Part shown: positions 9,155 through 18,332 of the stretch, piece by piece
How positions within the stretch are numbered: position 1 is the stretch's first letter
How the letters are laid out: each line of letters begins with the position of its first letter
Assembly: GCF_017968885.1 (NCBI RefSeq)
Contig: NZ_CP072913.1
Coordinates: forward strand, 4,572,001-4,636,000
Source: Pseudomonas sp. Tri1
GTDB lineage: Bacteria; Pseudomonadota; Gammaproteobacteria; Pseudomonadales; Pseudomonadaceae
Direction of reading: 5' to 3'
DNA length: 64,000 bases
Notes under the pieces: generated by a model
Databases searched by the model: none
Told to the model about the DNA's origin: nothing
Seen by the model: only the letters and a program-made list of their open reading frames with translations
Position numbers and translations under genes: made by a program

Positions 9155-10897
9155 TTATTTGCGTGCTGCCTCCCACGACTTCAACAGCTCGGTGTAGCTC
9201 ACTGTTTCGCCTTTAGGCTTCTCGTTCGCCAGTTTCGGCTTCGGTGCACCCGGTTGGTCGAACCAGTATTGCGCGTCGCGCTCGGGGTTCATTTTCGGAG
9301 CGCAGGTGGCTTGGGCCTTTGAGCGTTCCAGACGCGTCATGATCGCGTCCTGGTCCTTGGCCAAACCGTCGAGCGCCTGTTGCGGAGTCTTCTCGCCGCT
9401 GGCAGCTTCGGCGATGTGGCTCCACCACAGCTGGGCCAGGCGCGGGTAGTCCGGCACGTTGGTCCCGGTCGGAGTCCATTGCACGCGGGCCGGGCTGCGG
9501 TAGAACTCCACCAGGCCACCGAGTTTCGGCGCCAGCTCGGTCATCGCCTGGGAGTTGATGTCCGACTCACGAATCGGCGTCAGGCCAACGATGGTCTTCT
9601 TCAGCGACACGGTCTTGGACGTCACGAACTGCGCATAGAGCCAGGCCGCGAGTTTCTGTTTCTCAGGCGTGGACTTCATGAATGTCCAGGAACCCACGTC
9701 CTGATACCCCAGCTTCATGCCCTCCTCCCAATACGGACCGCGTGGCGAAGGCGCCATGCGCCATTTCGGCGTGCCATCGGCGTTCACCACCGGCAGGCCC
9801 GGCTTGGTCATGTCGGCGGTAAACGCGGTGTACCAGAAAATCTGCTGGGCGATGTTGCCTTGGGACGGTACCGGACCTGATTCGGAGAAGGTCATGCCCG
9901 CCGCTTCCGGTGGCGCGTACTTCTTCAGCCAGTCCACGTACTTGGTGGTGGCAAACACCGCCGCCGGCCCGTTGGTATCGCCGCCACGGGTCACGCTGGA
10001 ACCGACCGGATGGCAGTCTTCGACGCGAATACCCCACTCGTCCACCGGCAGACCATTGGGCAGGCCCTTGTCGCCGCCGCCAGCCATGGAGAACCAGGCA
10101 TCGGTGAAGCGCCAGCCCAGGGACGGGTCTTTCTTGCCATAGTCCATGTGGCCGTAGACGCGCTTGCCGTCGATCTCCTTGACGTCTTCGGAGAAGAACT
10201 TGGCAATGTCCTCATAGGCCGACCAGTTCACCGGTACACCCAGCTCGTAGCCGTATTTCTCCTTGAACTTGGCCTTCAGCTCCGGGCGCTCGAACCAGTC
10301 GGCGCGGAACCAGTACAAGTTGGCGAATTGTTGGTCGGGCAGTTGATAGATCTTGCCGTCCGGCGCGGTGGTGAAGGAGATGCCGATGAAGTCCTTGATG
10401 TCCAGGGTCGGCGAGGTGAAATTCTTGCCTTCGTTGGCCATCAGGTCGGTGATCGACTCGGTCTTGCCGTAGCGAAAGTGCGTACCGATCAGGTCCGAGT
10501 CGTTGACCCAGCCGTCATAGATGTTCTTGTCCGACTGCATCACCGTCTGCATCTTCTCCACCACATCGCCTTCTTGCAGAAGGTCATGGGTCAACTGGAT
10601 CCCGGTGATTTCAGTGAAGGCCTTGGCCAGTACCTTGGACTCGTATTCGTGAGTGGTGAGGGTTTCCGACACCACGTTGATCTTCATACCGCGAAACGGC
10701 TCGGATGCCTTGATGAACCATTTGAGTTCTTCAAGCTGCTGGGCTTCCGTCAGGGTCGACGGCTTGAATTCACTGCCGATCCATTTTTTAGCGGCGTCTT
10801 CATAGGCGTCGGCCCAGGCCGCAGCACTTAGCCCGCTGAGTGCCAGCATGGCTGCCAATGAAACGCTATGTCGCAGCTTATTGTTTTTATTGAACAT
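9155..10897 (-). CDS. ABC importer substrate-binding protein (GlpV-like)
   Basis: A 580-residue periplasmic binding protein with a clear signal peptide (basic start, LAAMLALSGLSAAAWADA). It is longer than typical sugar-binding proteins, as are the GlpV-type binding proteins of the rhizobial glycerol importer. Motifs such as YQLPDQQFANLYWFRADWF and WGIRVEDCHPVGSS are typical of this subgroup. It is the last gene of the six-gene operon and is separated from the DUF2160 gene by a strong stem-loop that may raise its relative mRNA level. The ligand is probably glycerol or another small polyol, inferred from architecture only; no glpK or glpD gene is adjacent. Confidence 0.85.
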   Translation of the reverse strand: MFNKNNKLRHSVSLAAMLALSGLSAAAWADAYEDAAKKWIGSEFKPSTLTEAQQLEELKWFIKASEPFRGMKINVVSETLTTHEYESKVLAKAFTEITGIQLTHDLLQEGDVVEKMQTVMQSDKNIYDGWVNDSDLIGTHFRYGKTESITDLMANEGKNFTSPTLDIKDFIGISFTTAPDGKIYQLPDQQFANLYWFRADWFERPELKAKFKEKYGYELGVPVNWSAYEDIAKFFSEDVKEIDGKRVYGHMDYGKKDPSLGWRFTDAWFSMAGGGDKGLPNGLPVDEWGIRVEDCHPVGSSVTRGGDTNGPAAVFATTKYVDWLKKYAPPEAAGMTFSESGPVPSQGNIAQQIFWYTAFTADMTKPGLPVVNADGTPKWRMAPSPRGPYWEEGMKLGYQDVGSWTFMKSTPEKQKLAAWLYAQFVTSKTVSLKKTIVGLTPIRESDINSQAMTELAPKLGGLVEFYRSPARVQWTPTGTNVPDYPRLAQLWWSHIAEAASGEKTPQQALDGLAKDQDAIMTRLERSKAQATCAPKMNPERDAQYWFDQPGAPKPKLANEKPKGETVSYTELLKSWEAARK

Positions 10898-10930
10898 AGA
10901 GACCTCCTGTTTGGGTTTAAGAGCCTGATC

Positions 10931-10990
10931 GGCGAACGTTCGCCGTGGCCTGTACGGTTAATTCGAGTGCACGAATTAGCCACACAGGCC
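10931..10990 (-). promoter_or_regulatory. Intercistronic stem-loops before the binding-protein gene
   Basis: Two dyads lie in the 95-base gap: GGCGAACGTTCGCC (10931-10944), and a long nested hairpin at 10947-10990 with arms GGCCTGT/ACAGGCC enclosing TAATTCG/CGAATTA. There is no T run, so this looks like an mRNA processing or stabilising element, as found before binding-protein genes in other importer operons, rather than a terminator. Confidence 0.6.
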
Positions 10991-10992
10991 AC

Positions 10993-11268
10993 TTAGCCCC
11001 ACCGCATCACTGCCAACAGCCACACCAAAGACAACGCGAACGCTATCCAGATGCTCCAGTCAGTAGCACCGATCACCAGCATATGCAGGTAGGCGCTACC
11101 GAGAAGACCGATAAACAACCGATCGCCACGGGTGGTGGCAATCGGCAGGAAACCCCGTCGAGGGATACTCGGCGAACGCAATTCCCACGTGGTCATGCCT
11201 GCCAGCAGCACGGCAATGACCCCAAAGAACACCGCCGTGGGGGCGGTCCAGTTCATCCATTCCATCAT
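10993..11268 (-). CDS. DUF2160 small membrane protein (GlpU-like)
   Basis: A 91-residue protein with about three hydrophobic segments (AVFFGVIAVLLAGMTTW, LFIGLLGSAYLHMLVIG, WIAFALSLVWLLAVM). Start 11268 is preferred because GAGGAG lies just upstream and two ATG codons are adjacent; the frame opens slightly earlier inside the permease gene. DUF2160 proteins occur specifically in glycerol-type ABC operons (GlpU in Rhizobium), where their role is unknown. Position between the second permease and the binding protein is the same as in the rhizobial operon. Confidence 0.85.
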   Translation of the reverse strand: MMEWMNWTAPTAVFFGVIAVLLAGMTTWELRSPSIPRRGFLPIATTRGDRLFIGLLGSAYLHMLVIGATDWSIWIAFALSLVWLLAVMRWG

Positions 11269-11275
11269 CGACTCC

Positions 11276-12079
<804 letters not shown>

Positions 12080-12086
12080 GCGGGCC

Positions 12087-12953
12087 TCAACGGTTGGCGT
12101 CGGAGTGAGTCATGGCGGTGTAGAACAGCCACGACACCAACAGAATGATCAGGAAGTACACCAGGGAAAACGCCGCCGCCGGGCCCAGGTCGAATTGACC
12201 GATGGCCATCTGCGTCAGAGTCTGGCTCAGGAACGTGGTGGCGTTACCCGGCCCGCCGCCCGTCAGCACGAACGGCTCGGTGTAGATCATGAAACTGTCC
12301 ATGAAGCGCAGCATCACCGCGATCAGCAGCACGCTCTTCATCTTCGGCAACTGGATGTGCCGGAACACCGCCCAATTGGACGCCCGGTCGATTCGCGCGG
12401 CCTGGTAGTACACATCCGGAATCGCCCGCAGCCCCGAGTAACACAGCAGCGCCACCAGGGAGGTCCAGTGCCAGACGTCCATCACCAACACCGTGACCCA
12501 GGCGTCCATGGTGTTGGCCGCATAGTTGTAGTTGATGCCCAGGCCGTTGAGGGCGGAGCCCAGCAGGCCGATGTCGGCGCGGCCGAAAATCTGCCAGATG
12601 GTGCCCACCACGTTCCATGGAATCAGCAATGGAATTGCCAGGATGATCAACACCAGGGATGACCATTTGCCCTTGGTCGGCATGGTCAGGGCGATGGCAA
12701 TGCCCAGTGGGATTTCAATCAGCAGCACGCACGCCGAGTAGATGAACTGGCGCAACAGCGAATCGTGCAGCCGCGGATCGAGCAGCACCTGCTTGTACCA
12801 GTCGGCGCCGACGAAGTAGCGGCTGGACTGGTCGAAGATGTCCTGCACCGAATAGTTGACCACGGTCATCATCGGGATCACGGCGCTGAACGCCACCAGC
12901 AGGAACACCGGCAACACCAGCCACCAGGCCTTGTTGTTCTGCACCTTGTTCAT
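12087..12953 (-). CDS. ABC importer permease, MalF/UgpA type (GlpP-like)
   Basis: A 288-residue permease with six predicted membrane segments and an EAA loop (YYQAARIDRASNWAVFRHI). The TEPFVLTGGGPGNAT segment is typical of CUT1 permeases. The ATG overlaps the stop of the upstream ATPase gene (12950-12953). Together with the next permease it should form the membrane channel of the importer. Confidence 0.9.
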   Translation of the reverse strand: MNKVQNNKAWWLVLPVFLLVAFSAVIPMMTVVNYSVQDIFDQSSRYFVGADWYKQVLLDPRLHDSLLRQFIYSACVLLIEIPLGIAIALTMPTKGKWSSLVLIILAIPLLIPWNVVGTIWQIFGRADIGLLGSALNGLGINYNYAANTMDAWVTVLVMDVWHWTSLVALLCYSGLRAIPDVYYQAARIDRASNWAVFRHIQLPKMKSVLLIAVMLRFMDSFMIYTEPFVLTGGGPGNATTFLSQTLTQMAIGQFDLGPAAAFSLVYFLIILLVSWLFYTAMTHSDANR

Positions 12954-14059
12954 GGCTGCACCTCGCTCAGTGGTTCCAGCAAGTATTCATCGGCATAAAC
13001 CATCAGCCACTGGGCCGGAAAACTGATGTACGCCGTGCCTTCGGGCACCGGCTTGTCTTCGGCCAGGCGCACTTTCAGCGGCGCGCCATCGAGGTTGAGG
13101 GTCAGGATCTTGTAGGTGCCCAGGTCTTCGACGTGGACCACGTCGGCGCGCATCGCATCGTCGTAAGGCCCGTCCCAGACATGGACGAATTCCGGCCGAA
13201 TACCGACCTTCAGGCTTTTGCCTTGAGCCTCGGCAATGCGCTGCTGCAAGGTGGCGGACAGGGGCAAATGAGTCGATGCGAAGCCGACGCCACCGGGCTG
13301 CGCCGTGACCTCGATCAGGTTCATTCCCGGGCTGCCAATGAAGTAGCCGACAAAGGTGTGGCTCGGACGCTCGAACAGATCCCGCGGCGTGCCGAACTGC
13401 ACGATCTGGCCGCCATACATCACGGCGATCTTGTCGGCGAAGGTGGAGGCCTCCAACTGATCGTGAGTGACGTAGACCATGGTGATGTTGAACTGCTCAT
13501 GGATCTGCTTGAGCTTGCGCCGCAGCTTCCATTTCAAGTGCGGGTCGATCACCGTCAGCGGTTCGTCGAACAGGATCGCCGACACGTCGTCGCGCACCAA
13601 CCCGCGGCCCATGGAGACTTTCTGTTTTTCATCGGCGGTGAGATTGCGGGCCTTTTTGTCCAGCAGGCTTTGCAGGTCCAGGACCTCGGCGATTTCCTGC
13701 ACCTTGGTGTGAATCCTGGCCTCGGCCATGCCCTGGTTGCGCAGTGGGAACGCCAGGTTATCGAACACCGTCATGGTGTCGTACACCACCGGGAACTGGA
13801 ACACCTGGGCAATGTTACGCCGCTCCGGAGTCAGGTCGTTGACGACTTTGCTGTCGAACATCACCTGGCCTTCGGAGGGGCTGAGCAGTCCGGAAATGAT
13901 ATTGAGCAAGGTGGATTTGCCACAGCCCGAGGGCCCGAGCAACGCATAAGCGCCGCCCTGCTCCCAGATATGGTTCATCTCGCGGATCGCGTAGTCCTCG
14001 GGGCCCGCCGGGGTGCTGGTGTAGCTGTGGGCGAGGTTCTGCAAACGAATTTCAGCCAT
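12950..14059 (-). CDS. ABC importer ATPase with degenerate signature motif (GlpT-like)
   Basis: 369 residues: nucleotide-binding domain followed by a TOBE-like domain from about residue 240. Walker A is intact (GPSGCGKST, 42-50), as are the Q-loop (FQFP), Walker B with its glutamate (ILFDEP) and the H-loop (VTHDQ). The ABC signature, however, reads LTADEKQ instead of LSGGQ. The partner gene immediately upstream (overlap of 1 base at 14059) has an intact LSGGQ but lacks the H-loop histidine. A heterodimer would therefore have one canonical and one doubly degenerate ATP site. The family is certain; the functional consequence is inferred. Confidence 0.9.
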   Translation of the reverse strand: MAEIRLQNLAHSYTSTPAGPEDYAIREMNHIWEQGGAYALLGPSGCGKSTLLNIISGLLSPSEGQVMFDSKVVNDLTPERRNIAQVFQFPVVYDTMTVFDNLAFPLRNQGMAEARIHTKVQEIAEVLDLQSLLDKKARNLTADEKQKVSMGRGLVRDDVSAILFDEPLTVIDPHLKWKLRRKLKQIHEQFNITMVYVTHDQLEASTFADKIAVMYGGQIVQFGTPRDLFERPSHTFVGYFIGSPGMNLIEVTAQPGGVGFASTHLPLSATLQQRIAEAQGKSLKVGIRPEFVHVWDGPYDDAMRADVVHVEDLGTYKILTLNLDGAPLKVRLAEDKPVPEGTAYISFPAQWLMVYADEYLLEPLSEVQP

Positions 14060-15153
14060 CAGGCAACCCTCGCGATACGCTGGCCAGGGGCTTGGACCAG
14101 CTTGCCCTGGGCATCGAAAACAAACAGTTTGTGGGTCGGGATGTAAATGCGGATCGGCGCATCCACGTCGTACTCATGCACCCCGGGCAAGTGCAGCACC
14201 AACAGGAAATGCTCGTTGCGCACATGCAGGAAGGTCTCCGAGCCACTGATCTCGGCCACCTCCACGGTCACCGCCAGTTCAAGATCGTCATCGTTGCTGG
14301 GCACCAGGGAGATATGGCTGGGACGCACACCAAAGCGGAACTCGCCCTCGCCTACCGGGCGCAGGTCGACGTTCAGCGGGAAGTGCACGAAATTGGCAAA
14401 GCTCACTTCATTGCCGGCAATGCGACCGGGCATGAGGTTGATGGGCGGCTCGGAAAACAGCTCGGCGGCCAACACAGTCTGCGGCTGGTGATACACCGAG
14501 GACGATTTGCCGCTCTGGATGATCCGCCCCTCATGCAGAATCGTGGTGGTACCGCCCAAGGCCAATGCTTCGTTGGGCTCGGTGGTGGCGTAGACGGCGA
14601 TGGTGTGGCGGGCCTGGAACAGTTCGCGCATTTCCTGGCGAAGTTCCTCACGCAGCTTGTAGTCCAGGTTTACCAGCGGCTCATCGAACAGGATCAGTTC
14701 GGCGTCCTTGACCAGCGCCCGAGCCATGGCCGTGCGTTGCTGCTGGCCGCCGGACAATTCCAGCGGATGGCGCTGCAGGAACTTCTCGATGCGCAGCATC
14801 CTGGCGGTTTCCAGCACCTTGCTCTGGATTACCTCGTTGGACACACCGGCCTGGCGCAGCGGCGAGGCGATGTTTTCGAAAACAGTCATGGTCGGGTAAT
14901 TGATGAACTGCTGATAGACCATCGACACGTTGCGCAACCGCACCGGGCGCTTGGTGACGTCGACGCCGTTCATCAGGATGCGACCGCTGTCGGGCTTGTC
15001 GAGTCCGGCCATCAGCCGCATCAGGCTGGTCTTGCCGGACAGCGTGCGGCCCAGCAGGACGTTGAAGGATCCGGGTTCGAAACTCAGATTGGCATCGTCG
15101 ATCCAGGTCTGGCCTTCGACGGTGCGACAGATGTGCTCAAGCGTTAATGACAT
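14059..15153 (-). CDS. ABC importer ATPase lacking H-loop histidine (GlpS-like)
   Basis: 364 residues, first gene of the operon. Walker A is atypical but usable (GRTLSGKT, 35-42); the Q-loop is YQQF, the signature LSGGQQQR is intact, and Walker B is LILFDEP. Where a histidine normally switches the active site (THDQ), this protein has TTEP. A C-terminal TOBE-like domain follows (FGVRPSHISLVP). Its defects are complementary to those of the downstream ATPase. A sigma54-type promoter lies about 47 bases upstream of the ATG. Confidence 0.9.
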   Translation of the reverse strand: MSLTLEHICRTVEGQTWIDDANLSFEPGSFNVLLGRTLSGKTSLMRLMAGLDKPDSGRILMNGVDVTKRPVRLRNVSMVYQQFINYPTMTVFENIASPLRQAGVSNEVIQSKVLETARMLRIEKFLQRHPLELSGGQQQRTAMARALVKDAELILFDEPLVNLDYKLREELRQEMRELFQARHTIAVYATTEPNEALALGGTTTILHEGRIIQSGKSSSVYHQPQTVLAAELFSEPPINLMPGRIAGNEVSFANFVHFPLNVDLRPVGEGEFRFGVRPSHISLVPSNDDDLELAVTVEVAEISGSETFLHVRNEHFLLVLHLPGVHEYDVDAPIRIYIPTHKLFVFDAQGKLVQAPGQRIARVA

Positions 15154-15199
15154 GGCTCGGCCTTTTTATTATTTGGAGTCAAGCGACCCGAGTTTAAAA

Positions 15200-15214
15200 G
15201 CGAAAGCCGTGCCA
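15200..15214 (-). promoter_or_regulatory. Sigma54 (-24/-12) promoter of the ABC importer operon
   Basis: On the minus strand the sequence reads TGGCACGGCTTTCGC, which is TGGCAC-N5-TCGC. It keeps the invariant GG and GC at the right spacing, with a single mismatch to TTGC. It lies 47 bases upstream of the first ATPase gene and next to a divergent sigma54-activator gene. Confidence 0.75.
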
Positions 15215-15278
15215 GAAATCACAACTCATTGATCGTATTGGTTTTTCATCTATTCCCTCACAAAAAAGCTTTCGTTGA

Positions 15279-15348
15279 TGAACACAAGTGAACAGCCACG
15301 ACTGAACAACTGAACAATTCGCCGGTTGACAATGAACAATTTTGAACA
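15279..15348. promoter_or_regulatory. Six TGAACA repeats: likely upstream activator sites
   Basis: TGAACA occurs on + at 15279, 15289, 15303, 15311, 15333 and 15343, with a related TTGACAA at 15326. Two pairs are exactly 10 bases apart, one helical turn. The cluster lies 65-135 bases upstream of the -24 element of the importer promoter, a typical place for sigma54 enhancers, and 200 bases from the activator gene. Binding by the neighbouring activator is inferred. Confidence 0.6.
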
Positions 15349-15365
15349 ACACTGAATATGATCTG

Positions 15366-15452
15366 TGAGAGCGAGCTTGCTCGCGATAGCGGTGGGTCAG
15401 TTGAATCAATGTGACTGATCCACCGCTATCGCGAGCAAGCTCGCTCTCACAG
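15366..15452. repeat. BIME: long inverted REP pair
   Basis: GTGAGAGCGAGCTTGCTCGCGATAGCGG and its complement form arms of about 30 bases around a ~25-base spacer. It separates the importer control region from the activator gene. Confidence 0.9.
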
Positions 15453-15550
15453 GGTCTGTGCATATTAAGTAGTGCCTGGATCTGCCCCAGCACAAGGAGT
15501 CTGTGCGAGACTGATCACAACAATAAAAACAGCACCTGCGAGAGTGCCCC

Positions 15551-17401
15551 ATGGCCGCACCTGCCCCCGCCTTGTCCCATGACGCCATTATCCAGGCCTC
15601 CTGGTCCCGTTGCCGCGCCTTTGGCCTGAACCATCAGAGCGTGCCGGCCTTCGATCAGCTCCCCGCCGAAGGCATCGCCCAGTTGCTGGAAAGCCAGCAT
15701 TCGCTGGTGCAGACCACCCATCAGGAAGTCTTGCCGTACTACGAGAACATCCTGAGTAACTCCAACTGCCTGATCATGCTGGCCGACAACCAGGGCCAGG
15801 TGTTGACCTCCTGGGGCACCCAACGCTTCATCGAGCCGAAACTGGCCCACGGTTTCAGCGCCGGGGCGAGCTGGATGGAGCGCTGCAGCGGCACCAATGC
15901 CATCGGTACCGCACTGGCCTGTGAACAGGCGGTGCACATCGAACACGATGAACACTTCCTCAAGGCCAACCGCTTCATGACCGGCTCCGCCGCGCCGATC
16001 TTCGACGCCGAGCGCAAGGTCATTGCGGTGCTGGACGTCTCCAGCGACAGCTACCTGCCGCCGTCCCACACCCTGGGCATGGTCAAGATGATGAGCCAGA
16101 CCGTGGAGAACCGTCTGATCCTCAACCTGTTTCGCGGTGAACACTTCCAACTGACCTTCAATACCGGCTTGAACAACCTCGACAGCCAATGGGCCGGGCT
16201 GTTGATTTTCGATGAGAGTGGCCAGGTCCTATCCGCCAACCGCCGCGCCGACAACCTGCTGGGCCTGAGCCTGTCGCGGGTCAGCATCGAAAGCCTGTTC
16301 AAGGTCTCGCTGCTGGAGCTGCTGAACCAGCCCGATGGCCTGCCGTTCGCCCTGCAAGCGTCCGGGAGCAATCGTTTCCAGTGCTTGCTCAGACGCCCAA
16401 GCCAAGTGTCGATCAAGGCACGAGTCTTCAGCGAGCCCGCGCCCACACCGGCCCTGGCTCCTGCCACCCACGTCATCAGCCTCAACACCCTGCACTTCGG
16501 TGACAGCCGCGTGGAAAAAGCCGTGCGCCAGGCCGAGCGCTTGCTGGAAAAGGACATTCCGCTGCTGATCCACGGCGAGACCGGGGTGGGCAAGGAAGTG
16601 TTCGTCAAAGCCCTGCACCAGGCCAGTTCGCGCTGCAAGCAGCCGTTCATTGCCGTCAACTGCGCGGCGATTCCCGCTGAGCTGGTGGAATCGGAACTGT
16701 TCGGCTACGAAAAAGGCGCCTTCACCGGCGCCAACCAGAAGGGCAGCATCGGCCTGATCCGCAAGGCCGACCGTGGCACGCTGTTCCTCGACGAGATTGG
16801 CGACATGCCCTTGCCGACCCAGGCCCGGCTGTTGCGAGTCTTGCAGGAACGTTGTGTGCAACCGGTGGGCAGCGCCGAGCTGTTCCCGGTAGACATCCGC
16901 ATCATCTCCGCCACCAACCGCTCGTTGCGCGAACAGGTGCAACTGGGGCGGTTTCGCGAAGACTTGTATTACCGCATCGGCGGCTTGACCCTGGAATTGC
17001 CACCGCTGCGTGAGCGCAGTGACAAGCAGGCCTTGTTCAAGCGCCTCTGGGAACACCATCGCGAACCGACCCAGTGGGCCGGTTTGAGCCGCGAGGTATT
17101 GGACCTGTTCGAGCGCCATCCATGGCCGGGCAACCTGCGCCAGGTCAGCAGCGTGCTGCAAGTGGCCCTGGCGATGGCCGAGGAACAGCCGATCCGCCCG
17201 GAACACCTGCCCGACGATTTCTTTGTCGACCTTGAAATGGAACCGGTGGAAACACCCGAACCGCTGGCGGTGGACTTGAACGATATCGAGGACCTGAACC
17301 GCCAGTTGCAGGCGGTGGGCGGGAATATTTCGCACCTGGCGCGACGGCTGGGGGTCAGCCGTAATACCTTGTACAAGCGCCTGCGCCAACTGGAAAACTG
17401 A
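15551..17401 (+). CDS. Sigma54-dependent activator, AcoR type
   Basis: 616 residues. An N-terminal GAF-type sensory region carries the AcoR-like CSGTNAIGTAL motif near residue 114. An AAA+ domain follows from about residue 320, with Walker A GETGVGKE, the sigma54-contact loop ESELFGYEKGAFTGA, Walker B LFLDEIGD and the R-finger region RFREDLYYRI. The C-terminal Fis-type helix-turn-helix is NISHLARRLGVSRNTLYKRL. It is divergent from the importer operon, whose promoter is sigma54-like, so it very probably activates that operon in response to a small-molecule effector bound by the GAF domain. AcoR itself responds to acetoin; the effector here is unknown. Confidence 0.9.
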   Translation: MAAPAPALSHDAIIQASWSRCRAFGLNHQSVPAFDQLPAEGIAQLLESQHSLVQTTHQEVLPYYENILSNSNCLIMLADNQGQVLTSWGTQRFIEPKLAHGFSAGASWMERCSGTNAIGTALACEQAVHIEHDEHFLKANRFMTGSAAPIFDAERKVIAVLDVSSDSYLPPSHTLGMVKMMSQTVENRLILNLFRGEHFQLTFNTGLNNLDSQWAGLLIFDESGQVLSANRRADNLLGLSLSRVSIESLFKVSLLELLNQPDGLPFALQASGSNRFQCLLRRPSQVSIKARVFSEPAPTPALAPATHVISLNTLHFGDSRVEKAVRQAERLLEKDIPLLIHGETGVGKEVFVKALHQASSRCKQPFIAVNCAAIPAELVESELFGYEKGAFTGANQKGSIGLIRKADRGTLFLDEIGDMPLPTQARLLRVLQERCVQPVGSAELFPVDIRIISATNRSLREQVQLGRFREDLYYRIGGLTLELPPLRERSDKQALFKRLWEHHREPTQWAGLSREVLDLFERHPWPGNLRQVSSVLQVALAMAEEQPIRPEHLPDDFFVDLEMEPVETPEPLAVDLNDIEDLNRQLQAVGGNISHLARRLGVSRNTLYKRLRQLEN

Positions 17402-17409
17402 CACGAAAC

Positions 17410-17502
17410 CTGTGGGAGCGAGCTTGCTCGCGATAGCGTCAGTTCAGCCGATGATGAAGTGACTGACACGACGCCATCGCGAGCAAGCTCGCTCCCACAG
17501 GG
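17410..17502. repeat. BIME: inverted REP pair
   Basis: CTGTGGGAGCGAGCTTGCTC and its complement at 17476-17502 form an inverted pair just after the activator gene. Confidence 0.9.
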
Positions 17503-17542
17503 GATTTGTGGTGAATACGATACCTGAGACCACTCGGAAAAA

Positions 17543-17635
17543 CTGTGGGAGCGGGCTTGCTCGCGAAGGCGGCACAGTCAACATCACCGCAAGCTGACCC
17601 ACCGCTTTCTTTCGCGAGCAAGCCCGCTCCTGCAG
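17543..17635. repeat. BIME: inverted REP pair, GGGC variant
   Basis: A second pair with arms GTGGGAGCGGGCTTGCTCGC and TTCGCGAGCAAGCCCGCTCC. The core differs by one base (GCGGGC for GCGAGC) from the neighbouring BIME, as in the units inside the glycosidase-like gene. Confidence 0.9.
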
Positions 17636-17695
17636 AGTTGCACTCAACTGACTGGCATTACTCCGAAGAGGCTGCCATTTCGTTGAAACACCGGG

Positions 17696-18205
17696 TTAAT
17701 CGAACGCACCATTGAGCACTTCATAGATGATGCCGCTGGCGATCGCCACCAGGATCAGGTCCGTACCCGCCTGCCGCCACTCATAACCATCGTAGTGCGG
17801 CAACTGCCCCAACAGGCGTCCGTCGAGCTTCTTGGCAATGCCTGGGGGCAACGGCTTGCCTCGGGCGAGGTTTTTCTGGATACCCGGCGGCAACGGCGGA
17901 CCGGGGCTCCAATAATCACGATGACCGCCAAGCAGGCCGATAATGCCGCCGCGATCGATGCTGGGGCCGTTATGCCAGTCGCCACCACCGCCTTGGTTTC
18001 CCTTGCCGCCCTGGTTGCCCTTGTTACCGGGATTTCCTTGACCGCCCTTGTTGCCCTGCCCGCCTTTGCCTCCTTGTCCATGACCCGGACCTTGATCGAA
18101 TTGAGCGTTTCCCTTGCCGTTGCCCGGGTCCGCGACAACAATGCCAGGGCCCGCCACCAGGGCGAAACAGGTAACTGCAGCAATCAACGAGCGCGATTTG
18201 AACAT
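17696..18205 (-). CDS. CigR/RcnB-like exported glycine-rich protein
   Basis: A 169-residue protein with a signal peptide (SLIAAVTCFALVAGPGIVVA), a glycine/asparagine/lysine-rich linker of repeated GGQGN/GNKGN units (residues ~30-75), a proline-rich PLPPGIQKNLARGKPLPPGIAKKL region and a C-terminal hydrophobic segment (LILVAIASGIIYEVL). This layout matches proteins annotated as the CigR anti-virulence regulator family in Pseudomonas. In Salmonella CigR is linked to virulence control; no such role can be assumed here. It stands alone between REP repeats and an MFS gene transcribed the other way. Confidence 0.65.
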   Translation of the reverse strand: MFKSRSLIAAVTCFALVAGPGIVVADPGNGKGNAQFDQGPGHGQGGKGGQGNKGGQGNPGNKGNQGGKGNQGGGGDWHNGPSIDRGGIIGLLGGHRDYWSPGPPLPPGIQKNLARGKPLPPGIAKKLDGRLLGQLPHYDGYEWRQAGTDLILVAIASGIIYEVLNGAFD

Positions 18206-18332
18206 GGCAGTTCTCTCAAAAAGGGGACGTCCCCTGTAAAGATATAGAGACTAAGGGTGATATTAGTTCCATATCACGCTGCGCGTCGTTGCCAGACAGG
18301 ATGATTCTCTCAACCCGCAATCAAGGAGCTCC

